A stretch of 64,000 nt of DNA from Methylibium sp. Root1272 (GTDB lineage: Bacteria; Pseudomonadota; Gammaproteobacteria; Burkholderiales; Burkholderiaceae_C). Each line of letters begins with the position of its first letter. Position 1 is the first letter of the stretch. The notes beneath the pieces were generated by a model, which saw only the letters and a list, made by a program, of their open reading frames with translations, made no database searches and was not told the origin of the DNA. The position numbers were made by a program, and so were the translations under genes. Location of the stretch: contig NZ_LMDY01000002.1 of the NCBI RefSeq assembly GCF_001425905.1, positions 20,455 to 84,454 on the forward strand. Direction: 5' to 3'. Shown one piece after another: positions 25,824-35,405 of the stretch.

Positions 25824-27170
25824 TCAGAGGATGAAGCGGGACAGGTCCTCGTCGATCGCCAGCGCCCCGAGCTTGCGGTCCACGTAGGCCGCGTCGATCG
25901 CGATCGTCTGGCCGCCCAGGTTCGGCGCGTCGAAGCTCACCTCGTCGAGCAGGCGCTCCATCACCGTCGACAGACGGCGCGCGCCGATGTTCTCGGTGCG
26001 CTCGTTGACGTCGAAGGCGATCTGCGCCAGCCGGCGCACGCCCTCGGGCCGGAAGTCGAGCGTGACACCCTCGGTACCCAGCAGCGCCTGGTACTGGCGC
26101 ACCAGGCTGGCGTGGGTCTGCGTCAGGATCGCCTCGAAGTCCTCGACCCGCAGCGAACCCAGCTCCACACGGATCGGAAAGCGGCCCTGCAACTCCGGGA
26201 TCAGGTCGCTCGGGCGCGCCAGGTGGAAGGCGCCCGACGCGATGAACAGGATGTGATCGGTCTTGACCGTGCCGTGCTTGGTGCTGACCGTCGTGCCTTC
26301 GACCAGCGGCAGCAGGTCGCGCTGCACGCCCTGGCGCGAGACCTCGGCGCCGCTGGCGCCGTCGCCGCGCGACGTGACCTTGTCGATCTCGTCGATGAAG
26401 ACGATGCCGTTCTGCTCGGCGCTGGCCAGCGCCTGCGTCTTGATCTCGTCCTCGTTGACCAGCTTGGCCGCCTCCTCGTCGACCAGCAGCTTCAGCGCCT
26501 CGGCGATCTTGAGCTTGCGTGTCTTGCGCCGCGTCTGGCCCAGGCTGGCGAACATGCCCTTGAGCTGCTCGGCCATGTCTTCCATGCCGGGCGGGCCCAG
26601 CAGTTCGACGGCGGGGCGCGGTTCGGCGAGTTCGAGTTCGATCTCCTTGTCGTCGAGCGTGCCCTCGCGCAGGCGCTTGCGGAAGGTCTGGCGCGCCGTG
26701 CTGTCGGCCGGGGCGGGGGCCGGCGAGGCGGTGCTCAGCCCGAAGCCGGCGCTGGCGTGGGCGGGCGGCGGCAGCAGCACGTCGAGGATGCGTTCCTCGG
26801 CGGCGTCCTCGGCGCGGGCGCGGTGGGCCCGGATCGCGGCCTCGCGCGTCTGCTTGACGGCCAGGTCGACCAGATCGCGGATGATCGAGTCGACATCCTT
26901 GCCGACGTAGCCGACCTCGGTGAACTTGGTCGCTTCCACCTTGATGAAGGGCGCGTCGGCCAGTTTCGCGAGCCGGCGGGCGATCTCGGTCTTGCCGACG
27001 CCGGTCGGGCCGATCATCAGGATGTTCTTCGGCGTGATCTCCGGGCGCAGCTTGTCGTCCACCTGCTGGCGGCGCCAGCGGTTGCGCAGCGCGATCGCGA
27101 CGGCGCGCTTGGCGTCCTGCTGGCCGACGATGTGGCGGTCCAGCTCGGACACGATCTCCTGCGGGGTCAT
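25824..27170 (-). CDS. hslU: HslU ATPase subunit of HslUV protease
   Basis: The 448-residue AAA+ unfoldase has Walker A GPTGVGKT with Lys60, the pore-loop motif GYVGKDV, a variable I-domain (about 110-250, with a Pro/Ala insertion), Walker [10 protein letters not shown] and sensor arginine region NIGARRL. The C-terminus DEDLSRFIL is the tail that inserts into HslV to activate it. It unfolds substrates in the cytosol for HslV degradation. ATG at 27170 follows the hslV stop by five bases. The longer frame upstream overlaps hslV and is rejected. Confidence 0.97.
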   Translation of the reverse strand: MTPQEIVSELDRHIVGQQDAKRAVAIALRNRWRRQQVDDKLRPEITPKNILMIGPTGVGKTEIARRLAKLADAPFIKVEATKFTEVGYVGKDVDSIIRDLVDLAVKQTREAAIRAHRARAEDAAEERILDVLLPPPAHASAGFGLSTASPAPAPADSTARQTFRKRLREGTLDDKEIELELAEPRPAVELLGPPGMEDMAEQLKGMFASLGQTRRKTRKLKIAEALKLLVDEEAAKLVNEDEIKTQALASAEQNGIVFIDEIDKVTSRGDGASGAEVSRQGVQRDLLPLVEGTTVSTKHGTVKTDHILFIASGAFHLARPSDLIPELQGRFPIRVELGSLRVEDFEAILTQTHASLVRQYQALLGTEGVTLDFRPEGVRRLAQIAFDVNERTENIGARRLSTVMERLLDEVSFDAPNLGGQTIAIDAAYVDRKLGALAIDEDLSRFIL

Positions 27171-27175
27171 CGCGC

Positions 27176-27733
27176 TCACTTGCTGACAGGCTCCGCGTCG
27201 GTCAGCACCTCGATCGTGTGGTGCTGGTTGGTGTAGATGCACAGGTCGCCGGCGATCTCGAGCGACTTCTTGACCATCTCCGCCGGGCCGAGCGTGGTGT
27301 GCTCCAGCAGCGCACGCGCCGCGGCCTGGGCGTATGCGCCGCCCGAGCCGATCGCGACGATGCCGTGTTCCGGCTCCAGGACGTCGCCGTTGCCGGTGAT
27401 GATCAGCGAGGTGTCGCGGTCGGCCACCGCCAGCATGGCCTCGAGCCGGCGCAGCACGCGGTCGGTGCGCCAGTCGCGGGTCAGGTCGATCGCGGCGCGC
27501 ACGAGGTTGCCCTGGTGCTTCTCGAGCTTGCCCTCGAAGCGCTCGAACAGCGTGAAGGCGTCGGCCGTCGCGCCGGCAAATCCCGCCAGCACCTGCTCCT
27601 TGTAGAGCCGGCGTACCTTGCGCGCCGAGGCCTTGACGACGATGCTGCCGAGCGTCACCTGGCCGTCGCCGCCGAGGGCGACCTCGCGGCCGCGGCGCAC
27701 GCTGAGGATGGTGGTGCCGTGGTAGGAATCCAT
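27176..27733 (-). CDS. hslV: HslV peptidase subunit
   Basis: The 185-residue protein starts [15 protein letters not shown]: self-processing after Gly6 would expose catalytic Thr7, as in proteasome-like HslV. Further motifs are [26 protein letters not shown], and [16 protein letters not shown]. The dodecamer docks HslU rings. It is upstream of hslU in the same operon. The N-terminal propeptide is a few residues longer than the E. coli one, as is usual in betaproteobacteria. Confidence 0.97.
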   Translation of the reverse strand: MDSYHGTTILSVRRGREVALGGDGQVTLGSIVVKASARKVRRLYKEQVLAGFAGATADAFTLFERFEGKLEKHQGNLVRAAIDLTRDWRTDRVLRRLEAMLAVADRDTSLIITGNGDVLEPEHGIVAIGSGGAYAQAAARALLEHTTLGPAEMVKKSLEIAGDLCIYTNQHHTIEVLTDAEPVSK

Positions 27734-27836
27734 GGGGAAGCAGTTGAAGGCAGGAGCGGGGGCTTCAAGCCCGGGAGCCGGCGCGCATCGATCCGTGGCG
27801 CCGGACTGCGTTCGAGCCGCCCGACGGGCGTGACGC

Positions 27837-29687
27837 TCAGATGTTGCGCACCTTCACGCGCGCATGCTCGTTGATGCCCATCGCGTTGAAGAACAGGCCG
27901 AGCAGGCGGTGGGCGTCTTCGAAATGGACGAGGCGGTTCTCGTTGCGGCGGTGCAGCACCCAGTTGAGCAGGTCGCCGGCCGCCACAAAATCCATGCGGA
28001 TCAGTCGCGCGCAGTTGACGCTGACGACCGTGGAGTTGCCGAGCTGGGATTCGAGCCGCTGCAGCACGCTGCCAATGTCGCCGACCAGCTGGCCCGACAG
28101 GTCGACCGCTGCGGTGCGCACGCCGCCGGCCTCCTCGAGCACCTGAGACTCCGCGAAGCCGCTCGTCGCGTCGCTGGTCACCATCGAGCGCGACGCGAGG
28201 GTCATGCCGCCGGCATCGGCCATCTTGACGACGCACAACGACGACTCCCACGACGGCGGCGACACCTCGTAGGTCACGCAGTAGTCGATCGCGATCTCGT
28301 CGAACTGGTCGGGCCGGTTGCACAGCCTCAGCGTCGCCAGGCGCAGCAGCCAGTAGGCCGGGTCGGCATCGCGCACGCCGGTGGGCGCGGCCTCGGCCAG
28401 CACCGAGAGCAGCTGCTCGGCGCCGATCCAGCGCATCTGCAGCTTCTGCGTGCCCCAGTGGTGCATCAGCTGGCTCAACTCGCCGCACGCCTGGGCGTCG
28501 ATCGCGCGCAGCGGGCTCCAGTCGATCACCCACGGCATGGGCAGCTGCAGCGTCCTGGCGCGCAGCTGCGCGACGCCTTCGCCATCGAGCCGTGCCGGTG
28601 CCGCCCAGCCGATGTGGCCCTCGCTGCGAGCTGCCGGCCCGCTGCTGGCGGCTGCCGCGTTCTCGGCGGCCACCAGTTGGGGGATCGAGAACCACTGCGG
28701 CGCCGACCAGCCGAAGCGTTGCACGTAGTCGAGCGCCAGGCTCTCGAACGGCGGCTGCTGCCCGGTGGCGCGGTACAGGTCGAACAGCACGAGCCAGGTC
28801 TCCGCGTGGTTCGAGCGTTCGCCGTCATCCGAGATGAGACCGCGGATCGAGCGCTCGCAGCCCTCGAACTCGGCATTGGCGAAGGAAATCACCGCCTCGT
28901 CGAGCTCGGGATCGTGGGCGATCTCGTTGACCTCGACGGCGAACGGGTTGCCGAAATCGGACATGCCCGGCCGCCCCAGGTGTACCGCGGGAGGTGCCGC
29001 GGGCGCAGCAGTGGGTGCGCCGGAGGCCGTCGGCGCCATGGCCGGCGCCGGCGGTGAGGCCGGGGCGGCGGCGGGGGCCGCGTCCCAGGCAATGTGGCCG
29101 TCTTGCGGCGGTGTCGTGACGGCGGCGTCGAGCACCGGGATCGACGGCACGCTGACGGGGTCCGCATCGGGCGGGGGCGCCGCTGCCGCGCCGTCGACGT
29201 TGAACGGCTCGTTCATCGGTGCGGCCTGCTCGTCGAGCGTGCCCTGCACGGTCGAGGCGGTGTAGAACCCCGGGGGCTTGGTCGGGTTGGCGCGGCGGGC
29301 GATCACCTCGCCTTCCATCTGCTGCTCGATCTCGTCGATCTTGGCCTTGACCGCCGCGTCGTCCGGGCGCGCCACGCTGTTGGAGCGCGACTGGTCGGAG
29401 TCGTCCAGGTCGGAGATCTGCAGGCCGGCCAGGCCATCGGCCGGCAGGCCTTCGCGGCGGATCTTGCGCAGCATGTCGAACTCGCGCTTGCGCACAAAAT
29501 CATTGCGCCGCTTGCGCTCGATCATCGCCTTGAGCTCGCTCTTGGCGTAGCCGCTCTGCAGAGGCTCCTCGGTCCCGCCGGGCGTGTTGAGCTCGGTCCA
29601 GTCCGTCGCCGGGTTGGCGACGAACTTCACCACCTTGCGGAAGAAGCTGGTGCCTCCGGCCTTGGGATCGGGTTCGATGTCGGCCAT
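27837..29687 (-). CDS. STAS-like domain protein of unknown function
   Basis: The 616-residue cytosolic protein has a charged, coiled N-terminus ([30 protein letters not shown]), a Pro/Ala-rich linker at about residues 160-240, a helical repeat-like segment ([39 protein letters not shown]), then two regions with STAS/MlaB-like patterns: [19 protein letters not shown] and, at the C-terminus, [25 protein letters not shown] domains act as anti-sigma antagonists or in lipid transport. I recall this gene as a Burkholderiales neighbour of hslVU and dksA. No partner kinase is present. Function unknown. Confidence 0.75.
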   Translation of the reverse strand: MADIEPDPKAGGTSFFRKVVKFVANPATDWTELNTPGGTEEPLQSGYAKSELKAMIERKRRNDFVRKREFDMLRKIRREGLPADGLAGLQISDLDDSDQSRSNSVARPDDAAVKAKIDEIEQQMEGEVIARRANPTKPPGFYTASTVQGTLDEQAAPMNEPFNVDGAAAAPPPDADPVSVPSIPVLDAAVTTPPQDGHIAWDAAPAAAPASPPAPAMAPTASGAPTAAPAAPPAVHLGRPGMSDFGNPFAVEVNEIAHDPELDEAVISFANAEFEGCERSIRGLISDDGERSNHAETWLVLFDLYRATGQQPPFESLALDYVQRFGWSAPQWFSIPQLVAAENAAAASSGPAARSEGHIGWAAPARLDGEGVAQLRARTLQLPMPWVIDWSPLRAIDAQACGELSQLMHHWGTQKLQMRWIGAEQLLSVLAEAAPTGVRDADPAYWLLRLATLRLCNRPDQFDEIAIDYCVTYEVSPPSWESSLCVVKMADAGGMTLASRSMVTSDATSGFAESQVLEEAGGVRTAAVDLSGQLVGDIGSVLQRLESQLGNSTVVSVNCARLIRMDFVAAGDLLNWVLHRRNENRLVHFEDAHRLLGLFFNAMGINEHARVKVRNI

Positions 29688-29736
29688 TGCGGCAGCGAGC
29701 TCGGGTTCGGGAAGGAAGAACGAGGGGAGGGTTCGC

Positions 29737-30681
29737 TCAGTCGCCGAACATCTTCTGCTTCATCTCGCGACGCTGTTGCGCCTCGAGCGAGAGCGTCGCA
29801 GTCGGCCGGGCGAGCAGGCGGCCCAGTCCGATGGGCTCGCCGGTCTCGTCGCAGAAGCCGTAGTCGCCGGCCTCGATGCGGGCGATCGACTGCGAGATCT
29901 TCTTCAGCAACTTGCGTTCGCGGTCGCGGGTGCGCAGCTCCAGCGCGTGCTCTTCCTCGATCGTCGCCCGGTCGGCCGGATCGGGCACGATCGACGTGTC
30001 CTCGCGGAGGTGCTCCGTGGTCTCGCCGGCGTTGTCGAGCAGGTCGTTGCGCTGCTGCATCAGCCGGGTCCGGAAGAACTCCAGCTGCTTGTCGTTCATG
30101 TACTCGCTGTCGGGCATCGACAGCAGTTCATCCTCGGTCAGGTCACGTCCGGCCTTGGTTTTCCAGACATTGGCGAGCTTCGGGTCGATCTTGCGCGGCG
30201 GGCGCGGCAGGTCGATGACATTGCTGGGCGGCGGCCGGTTCGGGGGGGGCAGAGGGATCGACGGCGGATGGATGTCGGCCGGGGCGGCCACGGACTTGGA
30301 AGCGCGCAGCCGGGTGACCGGCTTCGCCGGTGCCTGTGGAGGGGGCGCTTTGGGAGGGATCGGCTGGCTCACGGACGGGGGCGTCGCTTTCTTATCAAGG
30401 AGGGGCGCTGCCGGCTTGGCAGCTGCCTTCACGGCAGGAGGGGGCGGGGCGGGAGCCCGCTTCGGAGTCTTGGCGGCGGCAGCCGGAGCGGCGGTCTTCT
30501 TCGGAGCTTGCTTGACGGCGGACTTGGCCGGCGGCGGGCGCTTCACCGCCGCCTTCGTGGGCGTTTTCGCCGCAACGCCCTTCTTGGCGGGGGGCGACGC
30601 TGCCGCTTTCTTGGCGGGCGGCGATGCTGCCGCCTTCTTGGCGGTGGGGCGGGGGGCGGCCTTGGCCGGGGTCTTGCTCAC
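29737..30681 (-). CDS. dksA: DksA-family RNA polymerase-binding regulator with long basic N-terminal tail
   Basis: The 314-residue protein joins a complete DksA of about 150 residues (from RKIDPKLANVW) to about 160 residues of Ala/Pro/Lys-rich sequence with repeated KKAAASPPA units, similar to histone H1 or AlgP tails. The coiled-coil tip motif DPADRA (234-239) matches DxxDxA, needed for action at the polymerase secondary channel. The zinc-finger region GFCDETGEPIGLGRLLARPTATLSLEAQ keeps one Cys (about 277), with Thr or other residues at the other ligand positions, so zinc binding is doubtful. Works with ppGpp in the family; the role of the tail is unknown. A perfect 9-base palindrome lies just upstream. 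Confidence 0.9.
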   Translation of the reverse strand: MSKTPAKAAPRPTAKKAAASPPAKKAAASPPAKKGVAAKTPTKAAVKRPPPAKSAVKQAPKKTAAPAAAAKTPKRAPAPPPPAVKAAAKPAAPLLDKKATPPSVSQPIPPKAPPPQAPAKPVTRLRASKSVAAPADIHPPSIPLPPPNRPPPSNVIDLPRPPRKIDPKLANVWKTKAGRDLTEDELLSMPDSEYMNDKQLEFFRTRLMQQRNDLLDNAGETTEHLREDTSIVPDPADRATIEEEHALELRTRDRERKLLKKISQSIARIEAGDYGFCDETGEPIGLGRLLARPTATLSLEAQQRREMKQKMFGD

Positions 30682-30718
30682 AGCGGGGATCTCCTCACGG
30701 CGGCTTCACGTCTTCCTC

Positions 30719-30755
30719 ACCCGGGCATGCTCTGTGGATGCCGTGCCCGGGTCAA
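30719..30755 (-). promoter_or_regulatory. Palindrome over a putative dksA promoter
   Basis: ACCCGGGCA (30719-30727) and TGCCCGGGT (30744-30752) are perfect inverted arms 16 bases apart, 38 bases upstream of the dksA ATG. On the minus strand TTGACC (30755-30750) could be a -35 with a weak GAGCAT -10 at 17-base spacing, so the palindrome would span the promoter. Alternatively it is a terminator for the upstream GTPase gene; no U-tract is seen. Confidence 0.4.
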
Positions 30756-30818
30756 GCGCCGCGCATTGTAGCGACGTGGTGTCGATGCCACGTGCCGCGC
30801 CGGGCACCAGGGGCCGCT

Positions 30819-31856
30819 TCAGGCCAGACATTGCTCCAGCCCCTGGAGGAAGACGTCCTTCGGCAGGTCGATGCCGATGAACACCATCTTGCTGCCCCGG
30901 GTCTCCCCGGCGGCCCATAGCGGGCCCACGTCGCTGCCCATCAGCTGGTGGACACCCTGGAAGATGACCTTCTTGTCGAAGCCCTGCACCCGCAGCACGC
31001 CCTTGTAGCGCAGCATCCGCGGGCCGTAGACGTTGACCATGGTGCCCAGGAAGTCCTCCAGCTTGGCCGGATTGAACGGGCGGTTCGAGCGGAACACGAA
31101 GCTCTTCACGTCGTCGTCATGCGCGTGGTGATGGCCGTGCGCGTGCGACGGGTGGTCGCAGTGTTCGCCGTGATCATGGTCGTGGTGCTCGTGGTCGTCG
31201 GCCTTCAGGAAGTCGGGGTCGATGTCGAGCTTGGCGTTCAGGTTGAAGCCGCGCAGGTCGAACACGTCCTTCAGCGGGACCTCGCCGAAGTGCACCGCCT
31301 GCAGCGGCGCGCGCGGGTTCATGTGCTTGAGGCGGTGGATCAGCGCGTCGGTCTCGTCCTTGGCGACCAGGTCGGTCTTGGACAGGAAGATCTGGTCGGC
31401 AAAGCCCACCTGGCGGCGCGCTTCCTGCCGGTCATCGAGCTGCTGGCCGGCGTGCTTGGCATCGACCAGCGTCAGGATCGAGTCGAGCAGGTAGCTCTCG
31501 GCAATCTCGTCGTCCATGAAGAAGGTCTGCGCGACCGGGCCGGGGTCGGCCAGGCCGGTGGTCTCGATCACGATGCGGTCGAAGTCGAGCTCGCCCTTGC
31601 GCTTCTTCGCGGCCAGGTCGGTCAGCGTGGCGCGCAGGTCCTCGCGGATCGTGCAGCAGATGCAGCCGTTGCTCATCTGGACGATCTGCTCCTTGCTGTC
31701 GGTCACGAGGATGTCGTTGTCGATGTTCTCCTCGCCGAACTCGTTCTCGATCACGGCGATCTTCTGGCCGTGGGCCTCGGAGAGCACGCGCTTGAGCAGG
31801 GTGGTCTTGCCGGAGCCGAGAAAGCCCGTGAGGATCGTGGCGGGTATCAGTGACAT
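30819..31856 (-). CDS. CobW/COG0523-family metal-chaperone GTPase
   Basis: The 345-residue protein has Walker A GFLGSGKTT (11-19), the family metal-binding CxCC at Cys65, Cys67, Cys68 (NGCICC), Walker B-like IVIETTGLADP, and SKTDL for guanine specificity. Residues of about 218-250 form a His/Asp-rich loop (DHEHHDHDHGEHCDHPSHAHGHHHAH) that can hold metal. The C-terminal CobW_C domain follows. Members deliver or insert zinc or other metals into client proteins (YjiA, ZagA, ZNG1 types). Client unknown. An inverted repeat lies directly upstream of the start. Confidence 0.88.
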   Translation of the reverse strand: MSLIPATILTGFLGSGKTTLLKRVLSEAHGQKIAVIENEFGEENIDNDILVTDSKEQIVQMSNGCICCTIREDLRATLTDLAAKKRKGELDFDRIVIETTGLADPGPVAQTFFMDDEIAESYLLDSILTLVDAKHAGQQLDDRQEARRQVGFADQIFLSKTDLVAKDETDALIHRLKHMNPRAPLQAVHFGEVPLKDVFDLRGFNLNAKLDIDPDFLKADDHEHHDHDHGEHCDHPSHAHGHHHAHDDDVKSFVFRSNRPFNPAKLEDFLGTMVNVYGPRMLRYKGVLRVQGFDKKVIFQGVHQLMGSDVGPLWAAGETRGSKMVFIGIDLPKDVFLQGLEQCLA

Positions 31857-31871
31857 GGTGGACGCTCGGCC

Positions 31872-31889
31872 GTGTGAGGAGACTCACAC
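31872..31889. promoter_or_regulatory. Inverted repeat upstream of the CobW-family gene
   Basis: GTGTGAG GAGA CTCACAC is a perfect 7-base inverted repeat with a 4-base spacer, 16 bases upstream of the GTPase ATG. It can form an mRNA hairpin near the ribosome site or be a protein-binding site. It does not match the known proteobacterial Zur box. Confidence 0.5.
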
Positions 31890-32032
31890 ACATGAGGGTG
31901 GGCGACTGTCGATCAAGGACCCGGGGCTGTCAAGCAAGCCGCAGGCCCGACCGGGGGCGAGATGGTAGCTGCAGCGCGAGCCCGTCATGGCGCTGGGGTA
32001 TTCTTGAAGGACCTCCACTCTTGGCACCGCCC

Positions 32033-32941
32033 GTGTCCGAGCCTCAACCAGGTCGACCTGCCCGTGCAGGCGACAAGGCCGCGCCCCACGCCGTCAAGGC
32101 GGGCGACAAACGCAGCCTGTTCGAACGCGTCGTCGAGTTCCTTTCGCCCGGCCCGGATTCCAAGGACGAACTGATCGAGACGCTGGCCGACGCCGAGTTG
32201 CGCGAGCTGATCGAACCTGAGTCGCGCATCATGCTCGAGGGCGTGCTGCGCATGGCCGACATGACCGCCGGCGACGTGATGGTGGCGGCGCCGCGGATGG
32301 ACCTTCTGGACATCGACGCGCCCTACGACGAGTTGCTGGAGGTGGTGATCGACACCGGCCACTCGCGCTTCCCGGTGTACGACGGCGAGCGCGACAACGT
32401 CATCGGCATCCTGATGGCCAAGGACCTGCTCAAGCTGCACCGGGCGCCCGAGCTGAACCTGCGCGCGCTGCTGCGCCCGGCGGTGTTCGTGCCCGAGACC
32501 AAGGGCCTGAACGAGCTGCTGCGCGACTTCCGCTCCAACCGCAACCACCTGGCGATCGTGATCGACGAGTTCGGCAAGACCGCCGGCCTGATCACCATCG
32601 AGGACGTGCTCGAGGAGATCGTCGGCGAGATCGAGGACGAGTTCGACGAGAAGGACCACGACTCCGGCGTGTTCACGCTGGCCGACGGCAGCCAGCGCGT
32701 CGCCGGCGACGCCGGCATCGCCGAGGTCAACGCCGTGTTCGACACGGCGCTGCCGGAGGACGACTTCGACACCATCGGCGGCCTGGTGGCGCACGAACTC
32801 GGCCGCGTGATGCGCCGCGGCGAGACGGTCGATGTCGGCGGGCTGCGCTTCGCCGTGATGCTGGCGCGCGGCGGCGCGGTGCGCTGGTTCAAGGTCACCC
32901 GCGCGGACGGCCCGCCGCCGGCGTCGCCGCCCGAGGCTTGA
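32033..32941 (+). CDS. corC: CorC/YbeX-type transporter-associated CBS protein
   Basis: The 302-residue soluble protein has two CBS domains (ADMTAGDVMVAAPRMDLLDID and FPVYDGERDNVIGILMAKDLLKL, then HLAIVIDEFGKTAGLITIEDVLEEIVGEIEDEFDE) and a C-terminal CorC/HlyC domain. It is the magnesium/cobalt efflux-associated CorC family found next to lnt in most proteobacteria. No long ATG frame fits; GTG at 32033 (VSEPQPG) gives a length normal for the family. The stop overlaps the lnt TTG start by four bases (TTGA), so they are one operon. Confidence 0.9.
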   Translation: MSEPQPGRPARAGDKAAPHAVKAGDKRSLFERVVEFLSPGPDSKDELIETLADAELRELIEPESRIMLEGVLRMADMTAGDVMVAAPRMDLLDIDAPYDELLEVVIDTGHSRFPVYDGERDNVIGILMAKDLLKLHRAPELNLRALLRPAVFVPETKGLNELLRDFRSNRNHLAIVIDEFGKTAGLITIEDVLEEIVGEIEDEFDEKDHDSGVFTLADGSQRVAGDAGIAEVNAVFDTALPEDDFDTIGGLVAHELGRVMRRGETVDVGGLRFAVMLARGGAVRWFKVTRADGPPPASPPEA

Positions 32942-34512
32942 ACCCGCTGTCCGCCCCGTCCGCCGCAGGCGCGCGCGGGGCGCCGTGGCCCCTGTGGGCC
33001 GACCTGCTGCTGATGGCGGCGGCCGGCGGCCTGCACGCCTTCGCGTTCGCGCCGCACGAGGCCGGCTGGCTGCAGCTGGCGGCCGTGGCCTGGCTGGCGT
33101 GGCGGGTCGGCGCGGCGCGGACGCCGGCGCGCGCGGCCTGGCTGGGCGGCAGCTTCTCGATCGCCTGGCTGGTCGGCGGCACCTGGTGGCTGTTCATCAG
33201 CCTGCACCGCTACGGCGGTCTGCCGGCCTGGCTGGCGGTGGCGGCGATCGGGCTGCTGTGCGCCTTCCTGTCGCTCTACGTCGCCGCGGCGATGGCCACG
33301 TGGCAGCGCTGGCGGCCCGGCAACCCCTGGGGCGGCGCGGTGCTGTTCGCCGTGCTGTGGCTGCTGGCCGAACTGGCGCGCGGCGTGATCTTCACCGGCT
33401 TCCCCTGGGTCGCGGCCGGCTATGCGCACAGCGACAGCGCGCTCGCCGGGCTGGCGCCCTGGCTCGGCGTCTACGGCATCGGCGCGGTGTCGGCGGGCCT
33501 CGCTGCGCTGGCCGCGGCCGCGCTCGCCGCGCCAGGGCGGACGCGCTGGGTGCTGGCGGGCGTCGCGCTGGCGCTGTGGTGGCTGCCGACGGCGCTGCCG
33601 CGGCACTTCACTGAACCTACCGGCACGCTGTCGGTCGCGCTGCTGCAGGGCAACGTGGCGCAGGACGAGAAGTTCGCGCCCGAGCGCCAACCCGAAGACC
33701 TGGTGTGGACGCTGCGGGCGATGGTCGAAGCGCGTGCCGACCTCGTTATCGCGCCGGAAACCGCCATCCCGCTGCTGCCCTCGCAGCTGCCCGAGGGCTT
33801 GTGGGACGGGCTGCGCGCGGCTTTCGCCGATGGTGAGCGGGCGGCCCTGGTCGGCCTGCCACTGGGCGACCCGCAGGCCGGCTACACCAACTCGGTCGCC
33901 GGCCTGTCGCGCGAGGCGGCCGCTGCGCCCGGCGGGGTCTACCGCTACGACAAGCACCACCTCGTGCCGTTCGGCGAGTTCATCCCGCTCGGCTTCCGCT
34001 GGTTCGTCGACCTGATGAACATGCCGCTCGGCGACTTCAACCGCGGGCCGCTGGTGGCCCCGTCGTTCGCCGTGAAGGGCGAGCGGGTGGCGCCTAACAT
34101 CTGCTACGAAGACCTGTTCGGCGAGGAGCTCGCGGCGCGTTACGGCGCGGGGGGCGACGCACCGACCGTGCTGGCCAACGTCAGCAACATCGCCTGGTTC
34201 GGCGAATCGGTCGCGATCGACCAGCATCTGCAGATCTCGCGGATGCGCTCGCTCGAGCTGCAGCGGCCGATGATCCGCGCCACCAACACCGGCGCCACGG
34301 TGATCATCGATCATCGCGGCAAGGTCACCCACTGGCTGGCGCCGCACACACGCGGCGTGCTCGAGGGCACGGTGCAGGGCCGCAGCGGGCTCACGCCCTT
34401 CGCGTGGTGGGCCGGGCGCTTCGGGCTGTGGCCGCCGCTGGGTCTGGCTTTGGCGATCGTGGCCCTTGCGGTGTGGCGTGGGCGCCGCAGTTGCGAGGGT
34501 GATCCGGCCTGA
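32938..34512 (+). CDS. lnt: Apolipoprotein N-acyltransferase
   Basis: The 524-residue inner-membrane enzyme N-acylates the N-terminal Cys of lipoproteins, the last step of lipoprotein maturation. About six to seven N-terminal transmembrane helices are followed by a periplasmic nitrilase domain with catalytic Glu274 (APETAIP), Lys339 (YDKHHLVPFGE) and Cys389 (NICYEDLFG), plus a final C-terminal helix. The start is TTG at 32938, overlapping the corC stop. The positions match those in E. coli Lnt (267, 335, 387). Confidence 0.96.
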   Translation: MNPLSAPSAAGARGAPWPLWADLLLMAAAGGLHAFAFAPHEAGWLQLAAVAWLAWRVGAARTPARAAWLGGSFSIAWLVGGTWWLFISLHRYGGLPAWLAVAAIGLLCAFLSLYVAAAMATWQRWRPGNPWGGAVLFAVLWLLAELARGVIFTGFPWVAAGYAHSDSALAGLAPWLGVYGIGAVSAGLAALAAAALAAPGRTRWVLAGVALALWWLPTALPRHFTEPTGTLSVALLQGNVAQDEKFAPERQPEDLVWTLRAMVEARADLVIAPETAIPLLPSQLPEGLWDGLRAAFADGERAALVGLPLGDPQAGYTNSVAGLSREAAAAPGGVYRYDKHHLVPFGEFIPLGFRWFVDLMNMPLGDFNRGPLVAPSFAVKGERVAPNICYEDLFGEELAARYGAGGDAPTVLANVSNIAWFGESVAIDQHLQISRMRSLELQRPMIRATNTGATVIIDHRGKVTHWLAPHTRGVLEGTVQGRSGLTPFAWWAGRFGLWPPLGLALAIVALAVWRGRRSCEGDPA

Positions 34513-34607
34513 ATCTGAATCGGGTCTGAACCGCGGCTGAACGGCGCACTGCTGCGGTGCGCGGCGCCCCGGGGCGCGACTACAGTGCAAAGTCAGGAGA
34601 AATTCCC

Positions 34608-35345
34608 ATGACCTTGCGCTTGAAGTTTTCTGCGGTACTGATCTCTGCGTTCGTGGGCTCGGCGGCCCATGCCGACCCGGCCGACTACATCTTCAGCCCG
34701 GTCGTCGAGCACGGCGAGCGCGAGATCGACAGCAAGGCCGGCATCGCCCAGGACCGCCACGGACGCAGCTTCTGGGGTGGCAAGCTCGGCGTCGAGTACG
34801 GCTTCACGCCGTGGTGGTCGAGCGAGGCCACGGTCAACTTCGGGCGAGAACTCGGCGAGTCGACCCGCGTGCATTCGCTCGAATGGGAGAACCGCTTCCA
34901 GTTCACCGACACCGGCGAGCAGCCCTACGAGATCGGCCTGCTGATCGAGGTCGAACGCGAGCGCGAGTCCTCCGAAGGCTACGAACTGCGCTACGGGCCG
35001 CTGCTGCAGGCGAGCTGGGGCGCGGTGCAGGGCAACCTGAACCTGCTGTTCGAGCGCCGCCTGCATGCCGACGAAGGGGGCACGCCCACCGAGTTCGGCT
35101 ACCAATGGCAGGTGCGCGTGCATGGCGATTCGGCCGTGGACTGGGGCGCCCAGGGCTTCGGGCACCTGGGGCGCTGGGACCACTGGGCGCCGCGATCGCA
35201 GCAATCGCACATCCTCGGCCCGGCGGTGTTCGCCCGGCTTGGCGACGACGACGAGGACCCGGAAGTGGAGGCCGGCCTGCTGTTCGGCACCGGTGGAGCG
35301 GCTCCCCGCGCCACGCTGCGGCTGCAGGCGATGGTTCCGTTCTGA
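34608..35345 (+). CDS. Exported beta-barrel-like hypothetical protein
   Basis: The 245-residue protein has a signal peptide (LKFSAVLISAFVGSAAHA) and a mature part of alternating hydrophobic/aromatic strands (KLGVEYGFTPWWSSEATVNFGRE, YEIGLLIEVERERESSEGYELRYGPLLQASWG, FGYQWQVRVHG) that ends with Phe (RLQAMVPF), the outer-membrane insertion signal. This suggests an 8-12-strand outer-membrane barrel. No family recognised. AGGAG lies upstream of the ATG. It is located between lnt and a P450 gene and probably has its own promoter. Confidence 0.75.
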   Translation: MTLRLKFSAVLISAFVGSAAHADPADYIFSPVVEHGEREIDSKAGIAQDRHGRSFWGGKLGVEYGFTPWWSSEATVNFGRELGESTRVHSLEWENRFQFTDTGEQPYEIGLLIEVERERESSEGYELRYGPLLQASWGAVQGNLNLLFERRLHADEGGTPTEFGYQWQVRVHGDSAVDWGAQGFGHLGRWDHWAPRSQQSHILGPAVFARLGDDDEDPEVEAGLLFGTGGAAPRATLRLQAMVPF

Positions 35346-35405
35346 GGCGAGGCTCTCCGGTCGGCTTCGCGCACACTCTGGCGGTCCGCTGACCGTGGAG
35401 AGACG

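Noticed and set aside
27818..27830. CGCCCGACGGGCG palindrome after the STAS-like gene as a terminator.
   Set aside because: The effective stem is only about five base pairs and no T-tract follows in the gene's direction.
32323..34590. A 755-residue minus-strand open frame.
   Set aside because: It lies opposite corC and lnt, both with intact catalytic or domain signatures, and its Gln/Arg-rich sequence is typical of GC-rich shadows.
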